Assembly (NCBI GenBank): GCA_023254645.1
Contig: JALRLA010000037.1
Span: 1-17,342 of the forward strand
Length of the DNA stretch: 17,342 nt
From: Bacteroidia bacterium
GTDB lineage: Bacteria > Bacteroidota > Bacteroidia > NS11-12g > UBA955
Reading direction: 5' to 3'
How positions within the stretch are numbered: position 1 is the first letter of the stretch; every line of letters begins with the position of its first letter. Below, piece by piece: positions 6,298-14,364 of the stretch. A program made the position numbers and the translations under genes. Under the pieces are notes generated by a model. It was not told where the DNA came from, searched no databases, and was given only the letters and a program-made list of their open reading frames with translations.

Positions 6298-8769
6298 TTA
6301 TTTCGAGGCTTTCTCGCTGGAAACGACCAACTGGATGGGTTGGGCAACAGGCTCTTCGGTCAAGGCCAAATCCAAGACTTGCAGCATGTTGCTAACGTAG
6401 CTAAACTGCATCCCTTTGATGTAAGCCTCAGGAATATCCATAATGTCTTTGCGGTTTTGCTCACACAAAATCACCTCTTGAATACCCGCTCGTTTGGCCG
6501 CCAATACTTTTTCCTTGATTCCACCGACTGGTAGAACCTTGCCTCTCAAGGTGATTTCCCCGGTCATGGCCAAGCGATTTTTTACCCGTTTTTGGGTCAT
6601 CAAGGAAGCCAGAGAGGTCAATACCGTTACCCCTGCTGACGGGCCGTCTTTGGGAATGGCCCCAGCTGGGAAATGCACGTGAATATCATAGGAATCGAAA
6701 AGTTCAGCCTCCAGTCCCAAATAATCGGAATGGGCTCTCAAGAAACTGGCTGCTATGTGCACCGACTCTTTCATAACATCTCCCAATTGACCGGTGATTT
6801 GAAGCCTGCCCTTCCCTTTTGACAAGGCACTTTCAACAAACAACACCGAACCGCCCATGGGTGACCAAGCCAATCCCGTTACCACACCTGCTGTTTCGTT
6901 GTTCTCGTAGTGTTCAGGTTCCAATTTCTCAGCACCCAAAACGGATTCCACCTCTTCTGTTTTGAAGGTCGGATTATAGGGCGATTCAGAAGCCACGTGT
7001 TGGGCCGCAGAACGAGCCAAGGCCGCAATCTTCTTATCCAAACCACGTACGCCTGACTCTCTTGTATATTGCTCTATGAGTACTTCTAAGGCCTTATCTG
7101 TCACCTTGAAATCTTTGACTTTCAATCCGTGCGCCTTTCGCTGCTTAGGAACCAGGTATTTCTTAGCAATTTCTTTTTTCTCCTCGATGCTGTATCCGCT
7201 GATATCAATGATCTCCATGCGGTCTAACAAAGCGGGTTGAATGTTATCCAATGAATTGGCTGTGGCTACGAACAATACTTTGCTGAGATCGTAATCCATC
7301 TCTAGGTAATTGTCGTAGAAGGTGGCATTTTGCTCAGGATCCAATACCTCCAACAAGGCACTTGATGGGTCGCCTCGGAAATCGCGCCCCAACTTATCGA
7401 TTTCATCCAACACGAACACCGGGTTGCTGCTGCCTACCTTTTTCAGATTCTGGATGATTCGACCGGGCATGGCACCAATGTAGGTTTTGCGATGGCCTCT
7501 AATCTCTGATTCATCATGCAATCCACCCAAAGACATTCTCACATACTGTCGCCCTAAGGCTCTAGCGATGGACTTACCCAAACTGGTCTTTCCTACTCCT
7601 GGAGGGCCATACAAGCAGATAATAGGGCTTTTCATATCCCCCTTCAGCTTGAGAACGGCCAAGTATTCCAAAATGCGTCGTTTCACCTTCTCCAAGCCAA
7701 AGTGGTCCTCGTCAAAAACGGCACGAGCGTGATTCAAATCAAAATTGTCTTGGGTAACTTCATTCCATGGCAGGTCCAACAACAACTGCACATAATTCAA
7801 GCCCACCGAATAATCAGGAGAAGCTGGATTGATGCGCATCAAGCGATCCAATTCTTTGTTAAAATGTTCGTGTACCGATTTGCTCCAGGCTTTAGCATCG
7901 CCCTTTTCGCGCAGATTGTCAATCTCTTTATCAGGTGTATCACCTCCTAATTCTTCTTGAATGGCGCGTATTTGCTGCTGCAAGAAGTATTCTTTTTGCT
8001 GCTTATCAATGTCGATTCTGACCTTGTTTTGGATTTGATCTTTGAGCTCCAACATTTGCAGCTCTTTCAATACATACTCCAATACCTTAGAAGCTCTTTT
8101 GGTCGGATTCAACTCCTCCAAAAGTGCCTGCTTTTCATGCAATTCGATGTTCAAATTGCTCGCTACAAAGTGAATCAAGAATCGATTCGAATCGATATTT
8201 TTCAAGGCAATCACAGCTTCACTCGGGATATTGGGCGACAGAGCGATGATTCGTTGACTGACATCCTTGATGCTGTCAATGATGGCTTGGTATTCCTTGT
8301 CTTCTTGGAAAGCTTCGTCATCCAAATGGGTCGTATTGGCTTTCAAGTAAGGGTCTTCTTGGGTATACTCCCCAATCGAAATTCTGCGCTTGCCCTGAAT
8401 GATGACCGTAGAGCTGCCATCGGGCATGCGCATCAAGCGAACAATCTGAGCCAGAGTTCCAATGGGATACAAATCGGATGGGCCTGGATCTTCCATTTCG
8501 GGATTGCGCTGGGCCACCACAGCGATGGTTTTATCAGCCTTATTGGCCTCTTTGATCAAACGAATGCTCTTGTCTCGCCCTACGGTAATGGGAAAAATCA
8601 CCCCCGGAAAAAGGACGGTATTTCGAATTGTCAATACTGGCAATTCGCTGGGCACCGACATGCGGTTGCTCTCTTCCTCCTCTTGTTTGGAAAATAGCGG
8701 GAGGAACTCCGGACTATCGTCCATTTGATCGTGATTCAATTGCCAGATGGATTCGTTGGGATCAAACAT
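6298..8769 (-). CDS. lon: ATP-dependent Lon protease
   Basis: Cytosolic AAA+ serine protease that unfolds and degrades damaged and short-lived regulatory proteins. At 823 residues it has the full three-part layout: an N-terminal substrate-binding domain starting at LPVLTIRNTVLFPGV (about residue 44), a long coiled coil near 250-300, an AAA+ module, and a C-terminal protease domain. Walker A is GPPGVGKT (388-395), with Walker B VFVLDEIDK at 451-459. The catalytic dyad is Ser711 in DGPSAG and Lys752 in GGIKEKVLAA. The ATG at 8769 gives a typical Bacteroidota N-terminal extension. It heads the minus-strand cluster and is divergent from the lipoprotein gene across 160 bases that contain a direct repeat. 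No CIRCE-like heat-shock operator was seen. Nothing in it is truncated or degenerate. Confidence 0.98.
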   Translation of the reverse strand: MFDPNESIWQLNHDQMDDSPEFLPLFSKQEEEESNRMSVPSELPVLTIRNTVLFPGVIFPITVGRDKSIRLIKEANKADKTIAVVAQRNPEMEDPGPSDLYPIGTLAQIVRLMRMPDGSSTVIIQGKRRISIGEYTQEDPYLKANTTHLDDEAFQEDKEYQAIIDSIKDVSQRIIALSPNIPSEAVIALKNIDSNRFLIHFVASNLNIELHEKQALLEELNPTKRASKVLEYVLKELQMLELKDQIQNKVRIDIDKQQKEYFLQQQIRAIQEELGGDTPDKEIDNLREKGDAKAWSKSVHEHFNKELDRLMRINPASPDYSVGLNYVQLLLDLPWNEVTQDNFDLNHARAVFDEDHFGLEKVKRRILEYLAVLKLKGDMKSPIICLYGPPGVGKTSLGKSIARALGRQYVRMSLGGLHDESEIRGHRKTYIGAMPGRIIQNLKKVGSSNPVFVLDEIDKLGRDFRGDPSSALLEVLDPEQNATFYDNYLEMDYDLSKVLFVATANSLDNIQPALLDRMEIIDISGYSIEEKKEIAKKYLVPKQRKAHGLKVKDFKVTDKALEVLIEQYTRESGVRGLDKKIAALARSAAQHVASESPYNPTFKTEEVESVLGAEKLEPEHYENNETAGVVTGLAWSPMGGSVLFVESALSKGKGRLQITGQLGDVMKESVHIAASFLRAHSDYLGLEAELFDSYDIHVHFPAGAIPKDGPSAGVTVLTSLASLMTQKRVKNRLAMTGEITLRGKVLPVGGIKEKVLAAKRAGIQEVILCEQNRKDIMDIPEAYIKGMQFSYVSNMLQVLDLALTEEPVAQPIQLVVSSEKASK

Positions 8770-8829
8770 GGTATTCTACATTACAAGTGCCATGCCAAGT
8801 AAGGCCGCAATGTCAGTTATCGAGAAATC

Positions 8830-8856
8830 TATGACAACAACCCACCATGTATGACA
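8830..8856. repeat. Direct repeat TATGACA in the lon upstream region
   Basis: TATGACA occurs at 8830-8836 and 8850-8856, a 20-bp period that places the copies on the same face of the helix, two turns apart. The first copy touches a candidate lon -7 box (minus strand TAGATTTC, 8824-8831, one mismatch to TAnnTTTG). The arrangement suits a regulator binding site, but the motif is only 7 bp and its function is inferred. Confidence 0.35.
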
Positions 8857-8873
8857 GAATGGCGCATTTGAGG

Positions 8874-8905
8874 TTTGCAAAATCTGAACTCATCACCGAG
8901 ATTTG
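8874..8905 (+). promoter_or_regulatory. Promoter of the lipoprotein gene
   Basis: TTTG (8874-8877), a 20-base spacer, then GAGATTTG (8898-8905) fits the Bacteroidota -33/-7 consensus with one mismatch in TAnnTTTG. Transcription would start near 8912, about 18 bases before the ATG at 8930. Confidence 0.5.
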
Positions 8906-8929
8906 TGAAAATCGTTTCGAACTAGAACT

Positions 8930-9784
8930 ATGAAATTCAAACACATTCTTTGGGCTTTGGCAGTACCTGCCTTGGCTTTTTTGGCCTCTTGCGGTGAAGA
9001 CAGCAAGGACCCCAAACCGACTTTAGCCCTTACTGGTGGTGCGGGCCTTATTGCTGGTGATTGCCAAGTTGGTCCTGACTCTATGTTGGCTTTCAGCATT
9101 ACAGCTACTGCTGGATCTGAAAACTTGAAAGGCGTGACCATCACCGCATCCGTCAATGGTGCTTCTGCCGTTGTAGCTTTTGACACCATGCTTACAGGAA
9201 AGACCGCGAGCTTTTTGGCTCAGCGCCAAGTGGCTGGTAACGTCGGTGATGAGGTTGTTTACACCATCACTGCTGCCGATGCCAATGGCCAAACGGCCGA
9301 AGTTAAATTGAACATTGAGGTAGCGCCCGCCTTGTTGCCCCTTGACAATTTGGTACAAGGTCAAAAGGTTTACAATTATTTGTACAATGGATTCCCTTCT
9401 GGTTACAACCTGAACCTGGGTTTGGCCTTGACGTCTGGATCAGCGGGAACCTTGAAAGACATTTTGGACAAAACTCCTACTGGAGCCGCTGAATTCACCT
9501 CTACTTGGGGTAGCGGAAACGGCGCCAAGTTCGTTCGCGTTACAGCCAATGACTACACCAATGCTAGTACCACAACCTTCTTGTACAATTTGTGGAAAGC
9601 CAATGCGGCATCGGCAACTACCGAGATTAGCAACATTGTAAAAAACGACATCATTTTGGTTAAAACAGGCCAAGATTTGACCTACAACATTTATATTTTG
9701 AAAATTGAGAATGTTGTCATCAATACCGCCGCTGGTAACCACAACGACTACATTCAATTCGCCTACAAGGGCAAAGACAATTAA
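8930..9784 (+). CDS. Surface or periplasmic lipoprotein with Ig-like domain, unknown role
   Basis: A 284-residue protein with a lipoprotein signal: MKFKH, a hydrophobic core, then the lipobox LAS-C with the lipidated cysteine at 21. GEDSKD follows; a charged stretch after the cysteine is typical of lipoproteins exported to the Bacteroidota cell surface. Residues about 30-131 look like an immunoglobulin-like beta sandwich (repeated SITAT, VTITASV, VVYTITAADANGQ). The remaining half is Asn/Thr-rich with alternating strands and ends in NIYILKIENVVINTAAGNHNDYIQFAYKGKDN. I recognise no catalytic motif. It stands alone, with a promoter before and a terminator after it, so it is a single-gene unit. 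It might bind a polymer or a surface partner, but that is a guess. Confidence 0.75.
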   Translation: MKFKHILWALAVPALAFLASCGEDSKDPKPTLALTGGAGLIAGDCQVGPDSMLAFSITATAGSENLKGVTITASVNGASAVVAFDTMLTGKTASFLAQRQVAGNVGDEVVYTITAADANGQTAEVKLNIEVAPALLPLDNLVQGQKVYNYLYNGFPSGYNLNLGLALTSGSAGTLKDILDKTPTGAAEFTSTWGSGNGAKFVRVTANDYTNASTTTFLYNLWKANAASATTEISNIVKNDIILVKTGQDLTYNIYILKIENVVINTAAGNHNDYIQFAYKGKDN

Positions 9785-9805
9785 TCTACCAAACGTGTAG
9801 AAACG

Positions 9806-9832
9806 AAAAATCCCGCTTCGGCGGGATTTTTT
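9806..9832 (+). terminator. Intrinsic terminator with UUCG tetraloop
   Basis: ATCCCGC, loop TTCG, GCGGGAT, with A residues before the stem and a run of six T residues after it, 22 bases past the lipoprotein stop. The very stable tetraloop makes this a confident call; it separates the lipoprotein from pfkA. Confidence 0.92.
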
Positions 9833-9833
9833 G

Positions 9834-9866
9834 TTTGGTCCCTACCCTTCTTTTGGTCCAAATTTG
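9834..9866 (+). promoter_or_regulatory. Promoter of the pfkA-recN operon
   Basis: TTTG (9834-9837), a 21-base spacer, then CAAATTTG (9859-9866), one mismatch from TAnnTTTG. The GTG start of pfkA is six bases further on, so the transcript would have almost no leader. Confidence 0.55.
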
Positions 9867-9872
9867 TACTTA

Positions 9873-10841
9873 GTGAAACGTATTGCTGTATTAACATCAG
9901 GGGGCGACGCACCGGGCATGAATGCTTGCATTCGTGCGGTTGTGCGAGCGGCCATACATTTTGACTTTGAAGTTTACGGCGTTCAACGCGGTTATCAAGG
10001 ATTGATCGAGAATTCCATTAAAAAGATGTCTGCAGGTAGTGTAGCCAACATCATTCAGCTGGGTGGAACAGTACTCAAGACAGCTAGAAGCAAGGAATTC
10101 ATGACTCCCGAAGGCCGTAAAAAGGCCTACGAAAACCTTCAAAAACACGGAATTGAAGGATTGGTGTGCATTGGAGGTAATGGTACCTATACCGGTGCTA
10201 TGATTTTTGAAAAAGAATTTGGCATTCCCAGCGTTGGATGTCCCGGAACCATAGACAACGATTTGTCAGGTACCGATTATACCATTGGTTATGACACAGC
10301 CATCAACACGGCTATGGATGCCATTGACAAAATTCGCGATACAGCAGACAGCCACAACCGCGTCTTTTTCATCGAAGTTATGGGACGTCATTCTGGGCAC
10401 ATCGCCTTGAATGCTGGTATTGCGGGCGGTGCTGAAGGAATTTTCATCCCTGAGCGCGAAAACGAGCTGCGCGACATCATGAAAACATACGAAAACAAGC
10501 GACGCAAAAAGGAGTTCAGCATTTTCGTAGTGGCCGAAGGCGAAGAAGATGGCAAAGCCTTTGACATAGCCCACAAATTCCAAGAGGCCTACCCCGAAAC
10601 CGATTGCAAAGTGACCGTTTTGGGCCACATTCAACGTGGAGGCCGGCCCACTGCAAACGACCGTATATTGGCTTCAAGGCTTGGCGCACATGCCGTGAAA
10701 GCTCTGAGCGAAGGCCATCGCAATGTGGCCATTGGTGTCATAGACAATTCCATTGAACTAACACCTTTCCAAGAGGCTATTTACGCCAAAAAAGACGTCA
10801 ATGAAAACCTCTGGGTCATGAACAGCATCATTACTCGATAA
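9873..10841 (+). CDS. pfkA: 6-phosphofructokinase
   Basis: Glycolytic kinase converting fructose 6-phosphate to fructose 1,6-bisphosphate in the cytosol. I take the GTG at 9873 (322 residues, VKRIAVLTSGGDAPGMN), because the 14 codons before it overlap the promoter and do not resemble the family. Visible motifs: GGDAPGMN (10-17), PGTIDND with the catalytic aspartate at 128 (124-130), EVMGRHSG (168-175), and GHIQRGGRP (251-259). The nucleotide-binding loop reads IGGNGTYTGA (100-109). ATP-dependent enzymes usually have GGDGS/T there and pyrophosphate-dependent ones GGDD, so Asn103 replaces the magnesium-coordinating aspartate while Gly104 keeps the ATP-type signature. Donor use is therefore probably ATP but worth testing. 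It is followed after one base by recN, so the two are co-transcribed. Confidence 0.95.
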   Translation: MKRIAVLTSGGDAPGMNACIRAVVRAAIHFDFEVYGVQRGYQGLIENSIKKMSAGSVANIIQLGGTVLKTARSKEFMTPEGRKKAYENLQKHGIEGLVCIGGNGTYTGAMIFEKEFGIPSVGCPGTIDNDLSGTDYTIGYDTAINTAMDAIDKIRDTADSHNRVFFIEVMGRHSGHIALNAGIAGGAEGIFIPERENELRDIMKTYENKRRKKEFSIFVVAEGEEDGKAFDIAHKFQEAYPETDCKVTVLGHIQRGGRPTANDRILASRLGAHAVKALSEGHRNVAIGVIDNSIELTPFQEAIYAKKDVNENLWVMNSIITR

Positions 10842-10842
10842 T

Positions 10843-12516
10843 ATGCTCACACGGGTTCGCATTTCCAATTACGCGTTGATCCAACACATGGATTTGCAAT
10901 TCCCAAACGGATTGATCACTGTAACAGGTGAAACTGGAGCCGGCAAAAGCATTTTGCTCGGAGCCTTAGGGCTGCTTATGGGCAACCGGGCTGACCACAG
11001 TGTACTCATGGATGCCCAAACCAAATGTATTGTAGAAGGCGAATTTGATATCCAATCACTGGGATTGGAGTCGTTTTTTGAAGACGAAGACCTGGATTAT
11101 TCAAGTACGACCATCATTCGAAGAGAAATCGCTCCAGGAGGCAAAAGCCGATGCTTCATCAATGACACACCCGTGAGCTTAGCCCAAGCCAAAACACTAG
11201 GCTCCCAACTGCTTGATATTCATACGCAAAACACTCATTTATTGGTCACTCAGAAAGAGGAACAACTGCAATTATTGGATGAGTATGCTGAAAATGGTGA
11301 ACTGTTCAGGAGCTATAAACATTCGCTCAGTCGTCTGAATAAGATTAACAAAGAAATCGAAGCATTTGAGTCTCAACAGCAGGCTTGGATGAGAGAGCGA
11401 GAATTCAATCAATTCCAATTCGATGAATTGTTCTCCTTTCAACCCAGCACTGAGGAAGAGTCTCGACTCGAATCAGAGATCGCTCTACTCAGCCAAAGTG
11501 AAGAGGTAAAAACTGCGTTAATGGGATCTCATCAATCCCTGTCCAATGCCGATACTGCCCTACTGGATGGTCTGAATTCCATTCGAAGCCATTTGAAGCG
11601 TTTTCGAGGAATAAACTCCGAATTAGACTCATTTTTTTCAAGACTTGACGAGGCTTCATTGGAGTTAAGCGATATTTCTGATAGCCTCGCACAGTGGGCT
11701 GATTCAATGGTCTATGATCCCGTTCGATTGGATGTAGCCAACGAACGTCTGGCCAAGCTCCAAACCTTATTAAGAAAACACCAAGCGGCTAGTTCAGATG
11801 ACCTCATAGCCATCATGCAAAGCCTTGAAAAGTCCTTAATGGGTGTCCAAGAGCAGCAAAGCCATATAGAGGCGCTGAGAAGGGAAAAATCTCTGGTGGA
11901 TTCGGAGTGTCGAGATTTAGCGGAACAATTGCATCAACGTCGCTTGAAAGCGGGAATGCAATGGTGCCAAGAGCTTAGCCTCATGTTGCATCGTTTGGAT
12001 ATACCTGACGCAAAAATTGAGTGCAAATGGGATTATGAGCCTGGACAATTCAAAGGTCATGGATCAGATGAACTAAGTCTTCAATTTACAGCCAACAAAG
12101 GATTACCAGCCAGAGATTTAGACAAAGTAGCATCAGGAGGAGAACTCTCCCGTTTGAACTTCAGTATTCGGAGTTTAGGCGCAGCCAAACGGCCTTCTGC
12201 CACCCTGATTTATGACGAGGCTGACACTGGAATTTCGGGACCCGTAGCTCTTCAAATGGGTCAATTGTTGAGAACCATGGGACTTCATATGCAGACCGTG
12301 GCCATCACCCATCTTCCGCAGGTAGCCAGTGCTGGAAATCATCAACTTTTTGTGTACAAAGACCGCGATTCTGATCAAACAACGAGCCAATTCAAATGGC
12401 TAGACAGGAACGAGCGCATATACCAGTTGGCTCAATTGCTGAGCCACGAAAACCCCAGTGATTCAGCTATAAAAAATGCGGAAGAACTGTTGGATTCTTT
12501 TGAGGAATCAAAGTAA
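10843..12516 (+). CDS. recN: DNA repair protein RecN
   Basis: SMC-like ATPase that acts at double-strand breaks and helps RecA-dependent recombination. Its 557 residues match the usual length. The N-terminal half-ATPase begins MLTRVRISNYALI and carries Walker A GETGAGKS (29-36). QLLDIHTQNTHLL is the RecN version of the Q-loop region. A coiled coil spans about 150-390, and the C-terminal half-ATPase has the signature VASGGELSRL (429-438), Walker B LIYDEADTGISG (Asp458, Glu459), and AITHLPQVA with the switch histidine. The ATG follows the pfkA stop by a single base, so translation is probably coupled. No SOS-type operator is visible, as expected inside an operon. Its last 9 bases overlap the end of rnhA on the other strand. 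Confidence 0.97.
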   Translation: MLTRVRISNYALIQHMDLQFPNGLITVTGETGAGKSILLGALGLLMGNRADHSVLMDAQTKCIVEGEFDIQSLGLESFFEDEDLDYSSTTIIRREIAPGGKSRCFINDTPVSLAQAKTLGSQLLDIHTQNTHLLVTQKEEQLQLLDEYAENGELFRSYKHSLSRLNKINKEIEAFESQQQAWMREREFNQFQFDELFSFQPSTEEESRLESEIALLSQSEEVKTALMGSHQSLSNADTALLDGLNSIRSHLKRFRGINSELDSFFSRLDEASLELSDISDSLAQWADSMVYDPVRLDVANERLAKLQTLLRKHQAASSDDLIAIMQSLEKSLMGVQEQQSHIEALRREKSLVDSECRDLAEQLHQRRLKAGMQWCQELSLMLHRLDIPDAKIECKWDYEPGQFKGHGSDELSLQFTANKGLPARDLDKVASGGELSRLNFSIRSLGAAKRPSATLIYDEADTGISGPVALQMGQLLRTMGLHMQTVAITHLPQVASAGNHQLFVYKDRDSDQTTSQFKWLDRNERIYQLAQLLSHENPSDSAIKNAEELLDSFEESK

Positions 12517-12993
12517 TCCCTGCTGCGAGCGTTCAGAAGCTTCGTAAAAAGAATCAACCTCTGTGGGTTTGGATTTTGCCGCTTGGGTGGCTAAAAAATC
12601 ACAGCGTTCATTTTCGGGTATACCTGCATGCCCTTTCACCCAATTGAATTCAGGATTGAATGCTTTATTCAGTGGGATCAACTGTTTCCATAAATCAGGA
12701 TTTTTCACCTTGGCCCAGCCTTTTCGCTGCCATCCGGCAATCCAATTCTTCACAATGGCATCGTGAACGTATTTGCTATCGGTGTAAATGGATACCGGTA
12801 TACCAGGCTGCTTGATCATCTCCAAGGCCTTGATCACCGCTAGAAGCTCCATGCGATTGTTGGTGGTTCGACGAAATGACCCCGAGAGTTCACGACGGTA
12901 TTCACCGTACATCAACACGGCGCCGTATCCGCCGGGCCCAGGGTTACCCAAGGCCGCTCCATCGGTATAAATTGTGATACGTGGTGTTGACAC
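12508..12993 (-). CDS. rnhA: Ribonuclease HI
   Basis: Endonuclease that cuts the RNA strand of RNA-DNA hybrids, such as R-loops and replication primers. The 161-residue length is normal. The four metal-binding acids are present: Asp11 (IYTDG), Glu49 (NNRMEL), Asp72 (IYTDSKYV) and Asp132 (NERCD), together with the helper His122 in WVKGHAG. The basic WIAGWQRKGW segment (84-93) is the substrate-handle region typical of bacterial type 1 enzymes. It starts with GTG at 12993, four bases after a -7-like element. It is convergent with recN, the stop codons overlapping within 9 bases with no terminator between them, and divergent from cinA across only 51 bases. Confidence 0.97.
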   Translation of the reverse strand: MSTPRITIYTDGAALGNPGPGGYGAVLMYGEYRRELSGSFRRTTNNRMELLAVIKALEMIKQPGIPVSIYTDSKYVHDAIVKNWIAGWQRKGWAKVKNPDLWKQLIPLNKAFNPEFNWVKGHAGIPENERCDFLATQAAKSKPTEVDSFYEASERSQQGLL

Positions 12994-12997
12994 CCTT

Positions 12998-13005
12998 CGA
13001 ATTTA
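12998..13005 (-). promoter_or_regulatory. Possible -7 element for rnhA
   Basis: The minus strand reads TAAATTCG, one mismatch from TAnnTTTG, four bases before the GTG. No matching -33 box was found. AAGG between it and the start could alternatively serve as a weak ribosome-binding site. Confidence 0.3.
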
Positions 13006-13029
13006 AAACAATGCCCGACCTTCATTGGT

Positions 13030-13037
13030 TAATTTTG
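13030..13037 (+). promoter_or_regulatory. Possible -7 element for cinA
   Basis: TAATTTTG is a perfect TAnnTTTG, ending seven bases before the cinA ATG at 13045. No TTTG is present 19-21 bases upstream. If active, the mRNA has essentially no leader. Confidence 0.4.
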
Positions 13038-13044
13038 TACACAG

Positions 13045-14316
13045 ATGAAAGCAGAAATCATCACCATAGGAGACGAGTTGCTCATTGGGCAGACCATTGA
13101 TACGAATAGCGCTTGGCTCGGCCAAACCCTCGGATCTGTGGGAATTCAAATTGTTCGAAAAACCGCTGTGTCTGATAACAAACAAGCGATTTTCAATGCC
13201 TTAGACAGTAGCCTTAGTCAAGTTTCCTTGGTCATCATTACCGGTGGTCTAGGTCCTACTCGCGACGATATCACCAAGCATTCATTGGTGGAATATTTTG
13301 GAGGATCCTATCGAACAGACCAAGTTGTTCTCGCCCATTTGGAAGAATTGTTTGCCAAACGCGGTCGCAAGATGATGGAGGTGAACAAGATGCAAGCTGA
13401 ATTGCCCGAGCGCTGCCAAACATTATTCAATAAAGTTGGCACCGCTCCGGGAATGTGGTTTGAAGACCATCGAGGAATTGTCATCAGCTTGCCCGGAGTT
13501 CCGAATGAAGTTCAATGGATCACGCAGCATGAAATCATTCCCAGGATCCAAGAACAATTCAGCCTAAAAAGCAGGGAGCACCGCACACTGCTCTGTTTAG
13601 AAACCCCTGAGAGCTTACTTAGTAAGCACTTAGAAAGTTTTGAAGATCGTCTACCCCCTTCCTATTCTTTGGCCTACCTGCCCCAATTTAACAGCATTCG
13701 GCTTCGCTTGAGTCAAGTTGTTCAAGACACAGATGGCGATTTGGGCATGGAACATTGGTTTCAAGAACTCCAAAACGAACTCGGATCCCTCTGCTTTGGA
13801 ATTGGAGACAAAACAGCCGCTGAATTTGTGGCCGAATTTGCTTTGAACCGCCAGATTCAATTAGTCGGTGCTGAAAGTTGCACAGGCGGCTATACCACCA
13901 ATCAGTTGATTCAGGTTCCAGGCATGAGCGCGGCCATTCCGGGCTCGATCATTGCCTACAGCAACCAAGTCAAAATGGACATTTTGGGCGTTAACCCCCA
14001 GACACTCGAGTCTCACGGTGCAGTCAGTTTGGAAGTGGGTTTGGAGATGGCCATAGGAGCCATTCGAATGTTCAACGCTGATTTTGCGTTTTCCCTGACT
14101 GGAATTGCAGGTCCTAGCGGCGGATCAGCCGAAAAGCCCGTTGGAACCGTGGTTCTAAACTTGGTTTCTACCCAAAGACCCAACAGTATCGATGGGATTG
14201 TAGAGACCGATGGGCTGTACATCCACCAAAAGATGAAGCAAATTCCCGGCAACCGCTTGCAATTCATGCAACGGGCCAGCAACAGTGTTTTCGCTCTATT
14301 CCAACCCTGGTTTTAG
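13045..14316 (+). CDS. cinA: CinA family protein (competence/damage-inducible; NMN amidohydrolase domain)
   Basis: A 423-residue two-domain protein. The N-terminal COG1058 domain (1 to about 170) starts MKAEIITIGDELLIGQTIDTNSAWL and holds GGLGPTRDD (67-75) and LPGVP; in characterised relatives it hydrolyses ADP-ribose or NAD-related pyrophosphates. The C-terminal PncC-type domain (about 258-423) carries AESCTGG with the nucleophile Ser278, then IAYSNQVKMDILGV and SLTGIAGPSGG; in relatives it deamidates nicotinamide mononucleotide. Together they suggest pyridine-nucleotide salvage. The competence link in the name comes from Gram-positive bacteria and is not shown here. It ends in TAG with no terminator before guaA. 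The short divergent spacing from rnhA leaves little room for complex regulation. Confidence 0.95.
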   Translation: MKAEIITIGDELLIGQTIDTNSAWLGQTLGSVGIQIVRKTAVSDNKQAIFNALDSSLSQVSLVIITGGLGPTRDDITKHSLVEYFGGSYRTDQVVLAHLEELFAKRGRKMMEVNKMQAELPERCQTLFNKVGTAPGMWFEDHRGIVISLPGVPNEVQWITQHEIIPRIQEQFSLKSREHRTLLCLETPESLLSKHLESFEDRLPPSYSLAYLPQFNSIRLRLSQVVQDTDGDLGMEHWFQELQNELGSLCFGIGDKTAAEFVAEFALNRQIQLVGAESCTGGYTTNQLIQVPGMSAAIPGSIIAYSNQVKMDILGVNPQTLESHGAVSLEVGLEMAIGAIRMFNADFAFSLTGIAGPSGGSAEKPVGTVVLNLVSTQRPNSIDGIVETDGLYIHQKMKQIPGNRLQFMQRASNSVFALFQPWF

Positions 14317-14352
14317 GGTAAAATTTGTCGATAACAGACGAGCAATCGGTGG

Positions 14353-14360
14353 TACTTTTG
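14353..14360 (+). promoter_or_regulatory. Possible -7 element for guaA
   Basis: TACTTTTG, a perfect TAnnTTTG, ends four bases before the guaA ATG. The nearest upstream TTTG (14324-14327) is 25 bases away, longer than the usual 19-21, so the -33 part is doubtful. No purine riboswitch is present in the 48-base gap after cinA. Confidence 0.35.
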
Positions 14361-14364
14361 CTCC

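Noticed and set aside
7957..8697. A 246-codon open frame on the plus strand inside lon
   Set aside because: It lies wholly antisense to the intact, motif-complete lon gene, has no recognisable family features, and arises from codon bias in the real frame.
9831..9872. A 14-residue N-terminal extension of pfkA starting within the terminator
   Set aside because: The extension overlaps the terminator T-tract and the promoter, and the family starts at VKRIAVLTSGGD, so GTG 9873 is preferred.
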